64,000 nt of DNA from Psychroserpens ponticola (GTDB taxonomy: Bacteria > Bacteroidota > Bacteroidia > Flavobacteriales > Flavobacteriaceae), in contig NZ_CP116221.1 of NCBI RefSeq assembly GCF_023556315.2, forward strand, positions 2,615,001 to 2,679,000, in the 5' to 3' direction. Under the pieces are notes generated by a model that saw only the letters and a list, made by a program, of their open reading frames with translations, did not search any database and was not told the origin of the DNA. Below, piece after piece: positions 26,666-37,055 of this stretch. Position 1 is the stretch's first letter. Each line of letters begins with the position of its first letter. The position numbers and the translations under genes were made by a program.

Positions 26666-28276
26666 ATGAAAAAATTTATTTTTAGTTGTGCTATATTATT
26701 TAGCTATCTAGTTTTCTCTCAAGAACCAACAATAGGTCTAAGATATTCTGATGGAAACATATCAGATGGATATACACTTTTCTCTCCTGAAAGAAACCAT
26801 AACGTTTATCTTATTGATAATTGTGGTGAATTAATTAATGAATGGGTATTTGACGAACGTCCAGCTCTAACTACCTATATACTTGAGAATGGGAATCTAC
26901 TAAGAGCTGGCAATCAAAATATTGAAATTCGGGACTGGGATAATAATATAGTGTGGTCTTTTAACAAACAGTCTAATGGACTTCAGAATCAACATCATGA
27001 TATTGAACCGCTTCCAAATGGAAATATATTACTGTTACTTGCAGACAACTATACTGAATTAGAAATGGAAGCCTTAGGCAGAGTACCTTCTGCAACTAAT
27101 GGAGAATTTAGATTAGATAAAATTATTGAGATAGAACCCTCAGATCTTAATGGCGGAAATATTGTTTGGGAATGGAAAGCCATTGATCATCTTGTACAAG
27201 ATTTTGATAATACTAAACCAAATTTTGGTGTGGTGGAAAATCATCCCGAACTTATAGATATAAATTTTGTTGAAGACATAAACCCTATCAACGATTTTAC
27301 TCATATGAATAGTGTTGATTATAATGCAGATTTAGACCAAATACTTTTATCTGCAAGAAATTTAAGTGAGATTTATATTATTGACCATAGCACAACTACT
27401 GCTCAAGCTTCTGGACATGTAGGAGGAAATTCTGATGCTGGTGGAGACATTCTTTGGCGATGGGGAAACCCTAGAGTTTACAAACAAGGATCTGCTTCTG
27501 ATCAAAAACTTTCTAAGCAACATGATGCTAAATGGGTAGAGCCTGGATATTTAGATGATGGAAAAATTTCTGTTTTTAATAATGGTGGTAACGGCTCTTC
27601 TCAAACTTTTAGTTCGGTTCATTTAATAGCTCCAGAAATTAGTAATGGAAAATATACGCTTACTAATAATGTTTTTAATCCTCAAAATTATGATTGGTCT
27701 TGGGACGGTTACATACGTGGTGAAGTAGTTCATGACTTCAAAAAATCTGGAACTCATAGCCTTCCTAATGGTAACTTCTTATTTTGTATATCATCAAACG
27801 GACAGTTTTCTGAAATTTCTAAAACTGGTGACGAATTATGGACTTATAAAAACCCAGTTGGAACAAATGGTGCAATTTATACTCAGTTTGATGTGATAGT
27901 TAATTCTCTAAATTCGCTATTCAGAGCTAAAAAATATCCGGCTGATTACATTGGATTTGATGGCAAAGATTTAACACCTCAAGGAATAATTGAAAATGTA
28001 AATACTGAGTCTGAAAATTGTGTAAACGCTCTATCTTTTGAAGAATCTGAATTCACTAAATTCACAATTATTAATCCAATTAAAAACAATGTTATCAAAT
28101 TCAGTGAAACAATTAGATTTGAAAAAATTTCCATTATTGATATTAACGGAAAAACTATTCTAACTGTTAATAATTTCGAAGGCCAGTTTTTACCAATTTA
28201 TTTAGCACCTTCTATGTATTTTATCAAATTACAAAACCCAAACTACAATTTGTTTAAAAAAATTGTAGTTAATTAG
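26666..28276 (+). CDS. Arylsulfotransferase-like T9SS-sorted secreted protein
   Basis: A 536-aa protein when started at the ATG at 26666, which yields a clean signal peptide (MKKFIFSCAILFSYLVFSQ); upstream in-frame starts at 26651 (TTG) and 26654 (ATG) add a few residues. The body resembles the arylsulfotransferase (ASST) beta-propeller family: SDGYTLFSPERNHNVYLIDN, GELINEWVF, NQHHDIEPLPNGNILLL, WEWKAIDHLVQDF, FTHMNSVDYNADLDQILLS and DILWRWGNP, with repeated His-rich blade segments. The last about 75 residues form a T9SS sorting domain. Sulfotransfer activity is a family inference. Confidence 0.82.
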   Translation: MKKFIFSCAILFSYLVFSQEPTIGLRYSDGNISDGYTLFSPERNHNVYLIDNCGELINEWVFDERPALTTYILENGNLLRAGNQNIEIRDWDNNIVWSFNKQSNGLQNQHHDIEPLPNGNILLLLADNYTELEMEALGRVPSATNGEFRLDKIIEIEPSDLNGGNIVWEWKAIDHLVQDFDNTKPNFGVVENHPELIDINFVEDINPINDFTHMNSVDYNADLDQILLSARNLSEIYIIDHSTTTAQASGHVGGNSDAGGDILWRWGNPRVYKQGSASDQKLSKQHDAKWVEPGYLDDGKISVFNNGGNGSSQTFSSVHLIAPEISNGKYTLTNNVFNPQNYDWSWDGYIRGEVVHDFKKSGTHSLPNGNFLFCISSNGQFSEISKTGDELWTYKNPVGTNGAIYTQFDVIVNSLNSLFRAKKYPADYIGFDGKDLTPQGIIENVNTESENCVNALSFEESEFTKFTIINPIKNNVIKFSETIRFEKISIIDINGKTILTVNNFEGQFLPIYLAPSMYFIKLQNPNYNLFKKIVVN

Positions 28277-28356
28277 TTTTTACTTTAATTATTTAATCTT
28301 ATAACAAATTACCATAACACATTGCACATTACATTTCTTATTGCTACTTTAGTTTT

Positions 28357-30561
28357 ATGGCAGAAGTAGACATCGAAAAAGAAAATGCAGAGATTGCAAA
28401 AGCGTACAAAAACCTTCTTAAGGTAAGCTACCAAACACTCTCAACCACTGATAAGAAATTAATTCGTCAGGCGTTTGAAGTAGCCGTTGATGCACATAAA
28501 ACGCAACGTCGTAAGTCTGGTGAAGCCTACATCTTCCATCCTATTGCTGTCGCTAGAATTGTGGCAAGTGAAATAGGCTTAGATGCAACTTGTATTGCAG
28601 CTGCTCTACTTCATGATGTTGTTGAAGATAATCCAGATTATACACTAACAGACATCGAACGAATGTTTGGCGAAACGATTGCTCGTATTGTTGACGGACT
28701 CACAAAAATTTCATCACTAAACAAAGATAAAGACGTATCGACTCAAGCAGAAAATTTTCGAAAGATGCTGCTTACACTCAATGATGATGTGCGTGTGATT
28801 ATTATTAAAATTGCAGACAGGCTCCATAATATGCAAACTATGGATTCGATGCGACCTGATAAGCAAGAAAAAATTGCGTCCGAAACCTTATACATTTATG
28901 CTCCTTTAGCACACAGAATCGGACTTTATAATATTAAGACAGAACTTGAAGACTTAGGACTAAAATATACCGAGCCTGATGTTTACAACGATATTCTTGG
29001 GAAAATTCAAGAAAGTAAAGAAGAACAAGACAATTACATCAAAGAATTCTCAAAAGTAATAGTAGATTCACTAGACAATGAAGGCTTAAACTACGACATA
29101 AAAGGTCGACCAAAATCTATTTATTCCATCAGGCGAAAAATGGTAAAACAAGGTGTAGATTTTGATGAAGTCTATGATAAGTTTGCTGTTAGAATTATAT
29201 ATAAATCTGATTTAAATAACGAGAAATTTCTCTCTTGGAAAATATATTCAATCGTTACAGACCATTTCACCCCTAATCCAACCCGCTTACGTGATTGGAT
29301 TTCATCTCCAAAATCAACTGGATATGAAGCTTTACATATCACAGTAATGGGTCCAAAAGGACGCTGGGTAGAAGTGCAAATTCGTAGTGAACGTATGAAT
29401 GAAATAGCTGAAAAAGGTTATGCTGCACATTACAAATACAAACAAGGCAATGCAGAAGATGCATTAGATACTTGGATTGACAAACTACAAGAAGCATTAG
29501 AAAGTAACGAAACAAATGCTGTTGATTTTGTAGAACAATTCAAACTCAATTTATACGCAAAAGAGATTTATGTATTTACTCCTAATGGCGATTTAAAGTC
29601 ACTACCAAAAGGTGCTACACCTTTAGACTTTGCATTTAGTGTTCATACACAAGTAGGCATGAAAACTCGTGGCGCAAAAGTAAATGGAAAGTTAGTACCT
29701 CTTAGTCATGAGCTTAATAGTGGTGACCAAGTTGAAATATTAACTTCCGAAAACATAAAACCAAATACTAACTGGCTAGATTACGCTACTACAGCAAGAG
29801 CTCGAAGCAAAATCAAATCCTCTTTAAAAGACGAGAAAAAAGAAGTTGCCGAAGATGGAAAAGAGATTTTAAGACGCAAACTAAAACAACTAAAAATTAG
29901 TTTAGACGAGAAATCGATTAATGAAATGGTGAACTATTTCAAACTAAAAACAAGTCTCGATTTATTTTATAGAGTTGGTATTGGTACTATTGACAACAAA
30001 ATGCTCAAAGAGTATGCTGCTTCTAGAAGTAATATGTTTATGACTTACATAAAAAGTAAGATTCGTAAACCTTCGGTTGCTCCAGATCTTGACAAAGAGG
30101 AAATAACTGCCAAATACGACATGCTTGTTTTTGGAAAGGAAGAAGAAAAACTCGACTACAAACTTTCGACGTGCTGCAACCCTATTCCTGGAGATCCAGT
30201 GTTTGGTTTTTTAACCATTAATGAAGGTATTAAAGTTCATAAAAAAAATTGTCCAAATGCATTGAGTATGCGATCTAATTATGCATATCGTATCATGCAA
30301 GCCAAATGGATTGATTCGTCTCATCAAGAATTTGCAGCACAAATCACCTTATCTGGAATCGATAATTTAGGATTGGTAAATAATATTACCAAAGAGATTT
30401 CTTCAAACATGCACGTAAATATGAAAAGTATTAACTTTGATACTGATGGAGGCATCTTTTCTGGAAAGATAAATGTTGTAGTTACTAACAATACAATGTT
30501 GAAAAAACTTATGGATAACCTTAAAAAAATTAATGGAATAGATAAGGTGACAAGAGTATAA
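28357..30561 (+). CDS. spoT: Bifunctional (p)ppGpp synthetase/hydrolase (RelA/SpoT family)
   Basis: A 734-aa full-length Rel/Spo protein. The HD hydrolase domain (about 45-195) keeps HPIAVARIVASE, LLHDVVEDN and the IKIADRLHNMQTMD stretch. The synthetase domain (about 235-360) includes KGRPKSIYSIRRKM, DKFAVRIIYK, SPKSTGYEALHITV and VEVQIRSERMNEIAEKG. A TGS domain (about 405-465, YVFTPNGDLKSLPKGATPLDFAF), a conserved Cys-containing region (STCCNPIPGDPVFGF) and a C-terminal ACT domain (about 665-734) follow. It makes and degrades the stringent-response alarmone in the cytosol. The gene is followed by fur-like and purA genes; PurA is a known target of ppGpp in other bacteria. Confidence 0.96.
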   Translation: MAEVDIEKENAEIAKAYKNLLKVSYQTLSTTDKKLIRQAFEVAVDAHKTQRRKSGEAYIFHPIAVARIVASEIGLDATCIAAALLHDVVEDNPDYTLTDIERMFGETIARIVDGLTKISSLNKDKDVSTQAENFRKMLLTLNDDVRVIIIKIADRLHNMQTMDSMRPDKQEKIASETLYIYAPLAHRIGLYNIKTELEDLGLKYTEPDVYNDILGKIQESKEEQDNYIKEFSKVIVDSLDNEGLNYDIKGRPKSIYSIRRKMVKQGVDFDEVYDKFAVRIIYKSDLNNEKFLSWKIYSIVTDHFTPNPTRLRDWISSPKSTGYEALHITVMGPKGRWVEVQIRSERMNEIAEKGYAAHYKYKQGNAEDALDTWIDKLQEALESNETNAVDFVEQFKLNLYAKEIYVFTPNGDLKSLPKGATPLDFAFSVHTQVGMKTRGAKVNGKLVPLSHELNSGDQVEILTSENIKPNTNWLDYATTARARSKIKSSLKDEKKEVAEDGKEILRRKLKQLKISLDEKSINEMVNYFKLKTSLDLFYRVGIGTIDNKMLKEYAASRSNMFMTYIKSKIRKPSVAPDLDKEEITAKYDMLVFGKEEEKLDYKLSTCCNPIPGDPVFGFLTINEGIKVHKKNCPNALSMRSNYAYRIMQAKWIDSSHQEFAAQITLSGIDNLGLVNNITKEISSNMHVNMKSINFDTDGGIFSGKINVVVTNNTMLKKLMDNLKKINGIDKVTRV

Positions 30562-30585
30562 TTGTGTAAATTCGCAACTCAAATT

Positions 30586-31041
30586 ATGAGTACAAATACA
30601 GAACAGAGTAACCAAGACATTGTAAAGAACGTTTTTACAAAATTCTTAGAAGAAAAAGGTCATAGAAAAACACCTGAGCGCTATGCTATTCTTCAAGAAA
30701 TTTATGATAGTGTAGAACATTTTGATATCGAATCTTTATACATCAAAATGAAAAATAAAAACTATCGTGTAAGTCGAGCTACACTCTATAATACTATTGA
30801 AATTCTTCTTGAATGTGCTTTGGTTCGTAAACATCAGTTTGGACAAAATCAAGCACATTATGAAAAATCATACTTTGACAAGCAACATGACCACGTCATC
30901 TTAACTGATACAGGTGAAGTTATTGAATTTTGTGATCCTAGAATACAGTCTATAAAAAAGACCATTGAAGAGGTTTTTGATATATCAATTTCGAATCATT
31001 CACTCTACTTCTACGGAACAAAGAATAAACCAACTAACTAG
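30586..31041 (+). CDS. Fur-family metal-responsive transcriptional regulator
   Basis: A 151-aa winged-helix regulator. The ATG at 30586 is chosen over a TTG at 30562, which directly abuts the spoT stop. The N-terminal DNA-binding domain contains [18 protein letters not shown] and [14 protein letters not shown]. The dimerisation/metal domain has [20 protein letters not shown] and EFCDPRIQ. The His-rich regulatory-site motif is present, but the C-terminal CxxC pairs of some Fur proteins are absent. It could be Fur, PerR or Zur; the sequence alone does not decide. It lies between spoT and purA (gaps 24 and 8 bp), so it is likely co-transcribed with both. Confidence 0.9.
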   Translation: MSTNTEQSNQDIVKNVFTKFLEEKGHRKTPERYAILQEIYDSVEHFDIESLYIKMKNKNYRVSRATLYNTIEILLECALVRKHQFGQNQAHYEKSYFDKQHDHVILTDTGEVIEFCDPRIQSIKKTIEEVFDISISNHSLYFYGTKNKPTN

Positions 31042-31049
31042 ATTATACA

Positions 31050-32321
31050 ATGGCAGTAGATTTACTACTAGGATTACAATGGGGAGACGAAGGCAAAGGA
31101 AAAATTGTTGATGTACTCACCTCAAAATACAATATTATTGCTCGTTTTCAAGGTGGTCCAAATGCTGGTCACACTTTAGAATTTGATGGCATCAAACATG
31201 TATTAAGAACAATTCCTTCAGGCATATTTCATAAAGAATCTATCAATGTAATTGGAAACGGAGTGGTCATTGATCCTGTTGTTTTTGTACAAGAATTAGA
31301 TGGTTTAGATCAATTCAAATTAGATTATAAATCAAACTTGATCATCTCAAGAAAAGCTCATGTCATTCTACCAACGCATCGCTTACTTGATGCGGCTTCT
31401 GAAACTTCCAAAGGAAAAGCAAAAATTGGTTCTACTCTAAAAGGTATTGGTCCAACTTATATGGATAAAACTGGACGTAATGGAATTAGGATTGGTGATC
31501 TTGAATTAAACAATTGGAAAGAAAAATATAGAGCTCTTGCTAATAAGCATGAAGCCATGATTGGATTCTATAATGTAGATATTCAATACGATTTAAAAGA
31601 AATGGAAGAAGAATTCTTTGCTGCTGTAGAACGCTTAAAAGAATTACAATTTATAGATAGTGAAGAGTATTTAAACCAAGCTTTAAAAAATGACAAACCT
31701 ATTTTAGCTGAAGGTGCTCAAGGGTCGTTATTAGATATCGACTTTGGAACGTATCCATTTGTAACGTCTTCAAACACAACTGCTTCTGGAGCTTGTACTG
31801 GTTTAGGTGTTGCACCAAATAAAATCGGAGAAGTCTTTGGAATCTTTAAAGCTTATACAACTCGTGTTGGTTCTGGACCATTTCCGACTGAATTATTTGA
31901 CGAAACAGGTGCCGAAATGGCTCGTATTGGTCGTGAATTTGGTGCAGTAACGGGACGACCACGTCGTTGTGGCTGGTTAGATTTAGTCGCTCTTAAATAT
32001 GCTTGCCAAGTTAATGGAGTAACACAATTAAGTATGATGAAAGGTGATGTGCTTTCAGGTTTTAAAACCCTTAAAGTATGTACAGCTTACAAATACAAAG
32101 GAGAAACGATTTCGCATTTACCTTTCAATATTGAATCTGAAAATGTAACGCCAATCTACACCGATTTTAAAGGTTGGAAAGAAGACTTAACAACAATGAG
32201 AGCCGTATCTCAATTTCCAAAAGAACTCAATGATTATATTGATTTTCTTGAAAAAGAATTAGAGATCCCTATTACTATTGTTTCAGTTGGACCTGATAGA
32301 ACGCAGACTATCAACAGATAA
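31050..32321 (+). CDS. purA: Adenylosuccinate synthase
   Basis: A 423-aa cytosolic enzyme that makes adenylosuccinate from IMP, aspartate and GTP, the first committed step to AMP. Diagnostic motifs are GLQWGDEGKGKIVD (phosphate loop, near 9-22), FQGGPNAGHT, GIGPTYMDK, GAQGSLLDIDFGTYPFVTS (near 220), GVFGIFKAYTTRVG-type strands, EFGAVTGRPRRCGWLD and GPDRTQTI at the C-terminus. It follows the fur-like gene by 8 bp. Length and all catalytic motifs are normal. Confidence 0.97.
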   Translation: MAVDLLLGLQWGDEGKGKIVDVLTSKYNIIARFQGGPNAGHTLEFDGIKHVLRTIPSGIFHKESINVIGNGVVIDPVVFVQELDGLDQFKLDYKSNLIISRKAHVILPTHRLLDAASETSKGKAKIGSTLKGIGPTYMDKTGRNGIRIGDLELNNWKEKYRALANKHEAMIGFYNVDIQYDLKEMEEEFFAAVERLKELQFIDSEEYLNQALKNDKPILAEGAQGSLLDIDFGTYPFVTSSNTTASGACTGLGVAPNKIGEVFGIFKAYTTRVGSGPFPTELFDETGAEMARIGREFGAVTGRPRRCGWLDLVALKYACQVNGVTQLSMMKGDVLSGFKTLKVCTAYKYKGETISHLPFNIESENVTPIYTDFKGWKEDLTTMRAVSQFPKELNDYIDFLEKELEIPITIVSVGPDRTQTINR

Positions 32322-32381
32322 TCTATATTAACCTCTATTAAAAATCTGTTAAGGCATATACTATTCCGTTGAGATATTAGT

Positions 32382-32389
32382 TATTTTTG
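32382..32389 (+). promoter_or_regulatory. -7 promoter element for the OstA-like gene
   Basis: TATTTTTG matches TAnnTTTG exactly. A start about 7 bases downstream would fall near 32396, which supports the TTG at 32407 as the translation start. Confidence 0.5.
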
Positions 32390-32406
32390 GAGCAAAACAT
32401 TACACC

Positions 32407-34209
32407 TTGAATCTAGTTTTCAGATATATTCTTTTAATTGCCTGTTGTTTTTCAACACTGCATTCCTATTCGCAAAAACCAAAAAAAATTAAAATTGAAT
32501 ATTCTGGGTTTACAGTCAAAGATTCACTCAAAGGCGAAAACATAACCACATTTGTTAGAAGTGATCAAGCACAAATTCATATCGTTCATGATGGTGTAGA
32601 TATGTGGTGTGATAAAGCCATATATTATCAAAATGAAGACTTTATAGAAGCGTTTAGTGATGTCATAGTGAAACAAGGAGACACGATAAACATGACTTCA
32701 AAATATGTTGAATATAGCGCGATTACCAAAATGGCTTTTGCAGCTGGTGATGTTGTACTTACCGAACCTCAATCTGTTTTAACAACAGACACGCTTTATT
32801 TCGACAGAACCAAACAAGAAGCTTACTACAGAACAACTGGAAAAGTTGTAAGAGATTCATCAGGAACCATCACTAGTCAGGTTGGTCGTTATTATATGAA
32901 TAATAGCAAATACCGTTTCCTTAAAGATGTAGTCTTAGTGAATCCGGAATATACGCTCAACACTAATCAACTAGATTTTTATTCTGACACAGGACATTCA
33001 TACTTGTATGGCCCTTCTACAATTGTTGGAGATTCAAGTAAAATATATTGCGAACGAGGTTTTTATAATACCAATAATGATACTGGCTATTTTCTTAAAA
33101 ATTCAAAAATCAATTATAATAATAGAGAAGTTATTGGTGACAGTCTTTATTTTGACAGAAGCAGAAGTTTTGCATCAGCAACCAATAATATTGTTGTAAC
33201 TGATACTATAAACAAAAGCATTATTAAAGGACATTATGCTGAAGTATTTAGAGCTAAAGATTCTGTTTTTATTACTAAACGTGCTTTAGCAATTACGGTT
33301 CAAGAAAAAGATTCCATTTACATTCATGCTGACACTCTAATGATAACTGGAAAACCAGAACATCGCATTACAAGAGCATTTTATAATGCAAAAATGTACA
33401 AAAGTGATATGAGTGGCAAAGCAGATTCTATTCATGCAGATCACAAAAGTGGTTTAACTCAACTTATTAATTTAAAACGTTTTTCTACTGGAGATGATTA
33501 TGCGATCGAAAGAAAACCTGTAATTTGGAATTTAGGAAATCAAATGACTGGAGATTCTATTCATTTAATTTCAAATGTTGTCAAAGAGGAACTCGATACA
33601 TTAAAAGTTTTCAATAATGCATTCATTATAAGTAAAGACACTATTGGAGATGGATTTAATCAAATTAAAGGTCAGCGACTAATAGGTTTGTTTGAAAATA
33701 ATGAATTGAATAATATTGATATCATTAAAAATGCTGAAATTATTTTTTACTCAAGAAACGATGAAGATTCTTTAATTGGAATCAATAAATCGAAATCGGC
33801 AAAAATTAATATGAAATTTGAAGAAGGCTATAAAATTGTCACGCTTTTTAATCAGGTTGATGGCGAAATCTATCCTGAATCTGATTTCCCTGAAAACGCA
33901 AGAAAATTTAGAGGTTTTGACTGGCGTGAAGAAGAACGACCAAATAGTATTGAAGACTTATTTAGTGATGATACTCCTTTTGAACTTCCGATTATTAAAG
34001 GCCTTGATGACTCTATTCCTGAGGAAGAATTCTTTGATGAAGCCATGTTTCAACGCATGGACTCTGCAAGAGAAAAAGATAGTGACGATATAAATAAGGC
34101 GGAACGAAATTTACCGAAGTCTACAAAACAAATCAAAGCAAAACGAGACGCTGTAAAAGATCAAAAACTACCTAAACCTTTGATTAATAAGACAAAAAAA
34201 GAGAACTAA
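32407..34209 (+). CDS. OstA-like (LptA/LptD N-domain) envelope protein
   Basis: A 600-aa exported protein. TTG at 32407 is the only start upstream of the signal peptide (YILLIACCFSTLHSYSQ), since the next in-frame ATG lies well inside the mature domain. The mature part is a long beta-rich OstA-like region, with repeated Y-x-x-x-D / GKVV-type strands such as DGVDMWCDKAIYYQNEDFIEAF, DTLYFDRTKQEAYYRTTG and SHADTLMITGKP-like repeats. The C-terminal 90 residues are acidic and then basic. OstA-fold proteins bridge lipopolysaccharide in the periplasm, so a role in LPS export is likely. It follows purA after an intergenic promoter and overlaps the aminotransferase gene by one base. Confidence 0.8.
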   Translation: MNLVFRYILLIACCFSTLHSYSQKPKKIKIEYSGFTVKDSLKGENITTFVRSDQAQIHIVHDGVDMWCDKAIYYQNEDFIEAFSDVIVKQGDTINMTSKYVEYSAITKMAFAAGDVVLTEPQSVLTTDTLYFDRTKQEAYYRTTGKVVRDSSGTITSQVGRYYMNNSKYRFLKDVVLVNPEYTLNTNQLDFYSDTGHSYLYGPSTIVGDSSKIYCERGFYNTNNDTGYFLKNSKINYNNREVIGDSLYFDRSRSFASATNNIVVTDTINKSIIKGHYAEVFRAKDSVFITKRALAITVQEKDSIYIHADTLMITGKPEHRITRAFYNAKMYKSDMSGKADSIHADHKSGLTQLINLKRFSTGDDYAIERKPVIWNLGNQMTGDSIHLISNVVKEELDTLKVFNNAFIISKDTIGDGFNQIKGQRLIGLFENNELNNIDIIKNAEIIFYSRNDEDSLIGINKSKSAKINMKFEEGYKIVTLFNQVDGEIYPESDFPENARKFRGFDWREEERPNSIEDLFSDDTPFELPIIKGLDDSIPEEEFFDEAMFQRMDSAREKDSDDINKAERNLPKSTKQIKAKRDAVKDQKLPKPLINKTKKEN

Positions 34210-35423
34210 TGCTTGATGATTTTTTAAAATATCAAGCACAAACTACACCGCATCCATTAGCAATGACTATTTCTCATGCTGAAGGTTCTTACATTTACGA
34301 CACCAACAATAAAGCTCATTTAGATTTTGCAGCTGGTGTTTCTGCATGTAGTTTAGGACATAAGCACCCTAAAGTTATTAAAGCCATAAAAAATCAATTA
34401 GACAAGTATTTGCACGTTATGGTTTATGGTGAATATATTCAAGAACCAGCAGTAGATTTAGCTAAACTACTCGCAAAGCATTTGCCTAAGCCTCTCGAAA
34501 CTACTTATCTCACAAATTCTGGAACTGAAGCAATTGAAGGTGCTTTAAAGCTGGCAAGACGCGTCACTGGAAGAAGTGAAATTATTTCAGCACATCAGGC
34601 TTATCATGGCAATACGATGGGCTCTCTTAGTGTTATGGGTTTTGAAGCACGTAAATCTACGTTCAGACCACTTATTCCAGATGTAAGATTCATTACTTTT
34701 AATAATGAAGATGATTTATCAAACATTACCACAAAAACTGCAGCCGTTATTTTAGAAACCATTCAAGGTGGTGCTGGTTTTATTGAACCTCAAAATAATT
34801 ACTTACAAAAAGTGCGTCAACAATGTGATAACGTTGGAGCCTTACTGATTCTTGACGAGATTCAACCAGGATTTGGTAGAACAGGAAAGTTATTTGGTTT
34901 TGAACATTATGATTGTATTCCAGATATTTTAGTCACTGGAAAAGGTCTTGGAGGTGGCATGCCAATTGGTGCATTTACAGCTTCAAAAGCAATGATGGAT
35001 TCACTTCAAGACAAACCAAAATTAGGACACATCACAACCTTTGGTGGTCATCCAGTAATTGCAGCAGCAGCTTTAGCAACAGTTAAAGAAATTACTGAGT
35101 CTGATTTAATGTCTCAAGCCTTCGAAAAAGAACAAATAATTCGCAAACATTTAGTTCATCCTCTTATTACAGAAATCAGAGGAAAAGGATTAATGCTAGC
35201 TGCAATAACTCCTTCTGAAGACATCACAACTAAAGTTATTTTAAAGTCCAAAGACGAAGGTTTAATCTTATTTTGGTTACTTTTTGAACCAAAAGCAATC
35301 AGAATTACGCCTCCTTTGACGATTTCAAATGATGAAATCATAAAAGGGTGCCTCATAATAACTCAAATTTTAGACAAAATTCAATCTGAAATTAAAAACT
35401 CACAACACACTTCAACACTCTGA
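34209..35423 (+). CDS. Class III PLP-dependent aminotransferase
   Basis: A 404-aa aminotransferase of the acetylornithine/4-aminobutyrate type. The features are TNSGTEAIEGALKLARRVTG (PLP phosphate binding), HAYHGNTMGSLS-like motif (QAYHGNTMGSLSVMG), LILDEIQPGFGRTGKLFG (Asp of the PLP ring nitrogen) and TGKGLGGGMPIGA with the Schiff-base Lys at 245. It has no signal peptide. It overlaps the OstA-like gene by one base (TAATG). The substrate cannot be assigned from the sequence; general names such as aspartate aminotransferase-family are equally compatible. Confidence 0.9.
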   Translation: MLDDFLKYQAQTTPHPLAMTISHAEGSYIYDTNNKAHLDFAAGVSACSLGHKHPKVIKAIKNQLDKYLHVMVYGEYIQEPAVDLAKLLAKHLPKPLETTYLTNSGTEAIEGALKLARRVTGRSEIISAHQAYHGNTMGSLSVMGFEARKSTFRPLIPDVRFITFNNEDDLSNITTKTAAVILETIQGGAGFIEPQNNYLQKVRQQCDNVGALLILDEIQPGFGRTGKLFGFEHYDCIPDILVTGKGLGGGMPIGAFTASKAMMDSLQDKPKLGHITTFGGHPVIAAAALATVKEITESDLMSQAFEKEQIIRKHLVHPLITEIRGKGLMLAAITPSEDITTKVILKSKDEGLILFWLLFEPKAIRITPPLTISNDEIIKGCLIITQILDKIQSEIKNSQHTSTL

Positions 35424-35558
35424 CCTCCAGCACTCAAAAGTCAATCAATTAAAACAAAACTACAACTGTTAATTACTTTGTTGAAAAGATTGGTACTAAA
35501 AATGATGTTTTTGAACTGATAAGAGTAATTTTAAATAACGGTTAATCCAAATTTGCTT

Positions 35559-36962
35559 ATGGAGTTTAGTCAGCCTGACGACAACAACAATTTTTCGCTT
35601 ACACGCTTTGAATCTATGCTTAAAACAAATCATGTTTTATTCTTTGATTCAAATGAATTTGAAAATATAATTCATCACTATCTCGAAAGTGGCAAAATAG
35701 CTTTAGCAAAAAAAGCCATTAAATTAGGTTTGGAACAACATCCAACTTCAGTAAATCTTAAATTATTTTTATCAGAAATATTTATTCTTGAAAATAAATT
35801 TAGTGAAGCTGATGAGTTACTAAATGAGATTCATATTGTAGAGCCTTCAAACGAAGAAATCTATATCCAAAAAGCCAGTGTGTTTTCTAAACAAGATGAA
35901 CACAAAAAAGCAATAGACACTTTAAAAATCGCTTTAAAAATCAATCAAGGTGACGAAGGTATAACAGACTTATTTGCACTCATAGGAATGGAATATTTAT
36001 TCCTTGATCAATTTGAAAGTGCTAGAGAATATTTCTCAAAATGTCTTGCTTTAGACCTAGAAGACTACTCGGCTTTATATAACATTATTTATTGTTACGA
36101 CTTTCTAGACCAAAACAATGAAGCTATCGAATTTTTAAACATCTATTTAGATAAAAACCCATATTGCGAAGTTGCTTGGCATCAGTTAGGTCGTCAATAT
36201 TTCACCATAAAAGATTATGACAAAGCTTTAGCTGCATTTGATTTTGCAATTATTTCTGATGACAAATTTGTTGGAGCTTATCTAGAAAAAGGAAAAGTAT
36301 TAGAAAAGAAAAAATCATACACTGAAGCTATAGAAAATTACAAAATCACTTTAGCATTAGATGAGCCAACATCATTTGCCTTACTTAGAATTGGACATTG
36401 TCATGAAAAATTAGGTCAAGACGATTTGGCTGTTCAATATTTTTACAGAACGGTACATGAAGACCCTTTACTAGATAAAGGATGGATTGCAATTACAAAG
36501 TTCTATAACAAAAATCGCAACTTTCAAAAAGCCCTATTCTATATTAATAAGGCCATAAATATCGATGGAGAAAATGTAATTTATTGGAAGCTATACGCTC
36601 AAATTAATCATCGCCTTAATTTTTTAGAAGAAGCAGAACGTGGTTATAAGAAAGCATTAGATTTAGGAAATTACGAACTTCAAACTTGGTTATCTAGAAC
36701 AGATCTCCTTATCGCAATTGGGGAATATGAAGCTTCTATTTTAAACTTAATTCAAGCTGCAGAATTCTATCCAGAAACCGCAGAAATCGAATTCCGTTTA
36801 GCAGGATTACATTTTACTTTACACGAAAACAGTAAAGGACATTATCATCTAAAAAATGCACTACTGCTTGACCATGAATTTGATTTCATTCTTGAAGAAT
36901 TGTTTCCTAATGTGTTAAAAAAACCATCAGTTCAACAACTCATTTCTGAAACTAAGAAATAA
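35559..36962 (+). CDS. Tetratricopeptide-repeat protein
   Basis: A 467-aa protein started at the ATG at 35559; a TTG two codons upstream is less likely. After a short N-terminus (DDNNNFSLTRFESMLKTNHV) it is made of TPR-type helix pairs throughout (about 50-440), for example EIYIQKASVFSKQDEHKKAID and VGAYLEKGKVLEKKKSYTEAIENYKITLALDE. There is no signal peptide or membrane segment, so it is probably cytosolic and mediates protein contacts. Its role is not indicated by the genes around it. Confidence 0.85.
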   Translation: MEFSQPDDNNNFSLTRFESMLKTNHVLFFDSNEFENIIHHYLESGKIALAKKAIKLGLEQHPTSVNLKLFLSEIFILENKFSEADELLNEIHIVEPSNEEIYIQKASVFSKQDEHKKAIDTLKIALKINQGDEGITDLFALIGMEYLFLDQFESAREYFSKCLALDLEDYSALYNIIYCYDFLDQNNEAIEFLNIYLDKNPYCEVAWHQLGRQYFTIKDYDKALAAFDFAIISDDKFVGAYLEKGKVLEKKKSYTEAIENYKITLALDEPTSFALLRIGHCHEKLGQDDLAVQYFYRTVHEDPLLDKGWIAITKFYNKNRNFQKALFYINKAINIDGENVIYWKLYAQINHRLNFLEEAERGYKKALDLGNYELQTWLSRTDLLIAIGEYEASILNLIQAAEFYPETAEIEFRLAGLHFTLHENSKGHYHLKNALLLDHEFDFILEELFPNVLKKPSVQQLISETKK

Positions 36963-37055
36963 TCAATTTTCAAGTTTTGCTTTTTAAAATCAATTCCTTT
37001 TTAGTTTCAAAATAGTCATTCCTATTTCATACCTTTACTCCTCTTATTTGTAAAA

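Noticed and set aside
30562-30585. TTG start directly after the spoT stop for the Fur-family gene
   Set aside because: The ATG at 30586 gives the normal family N-terminus; the extra residues have no family match.
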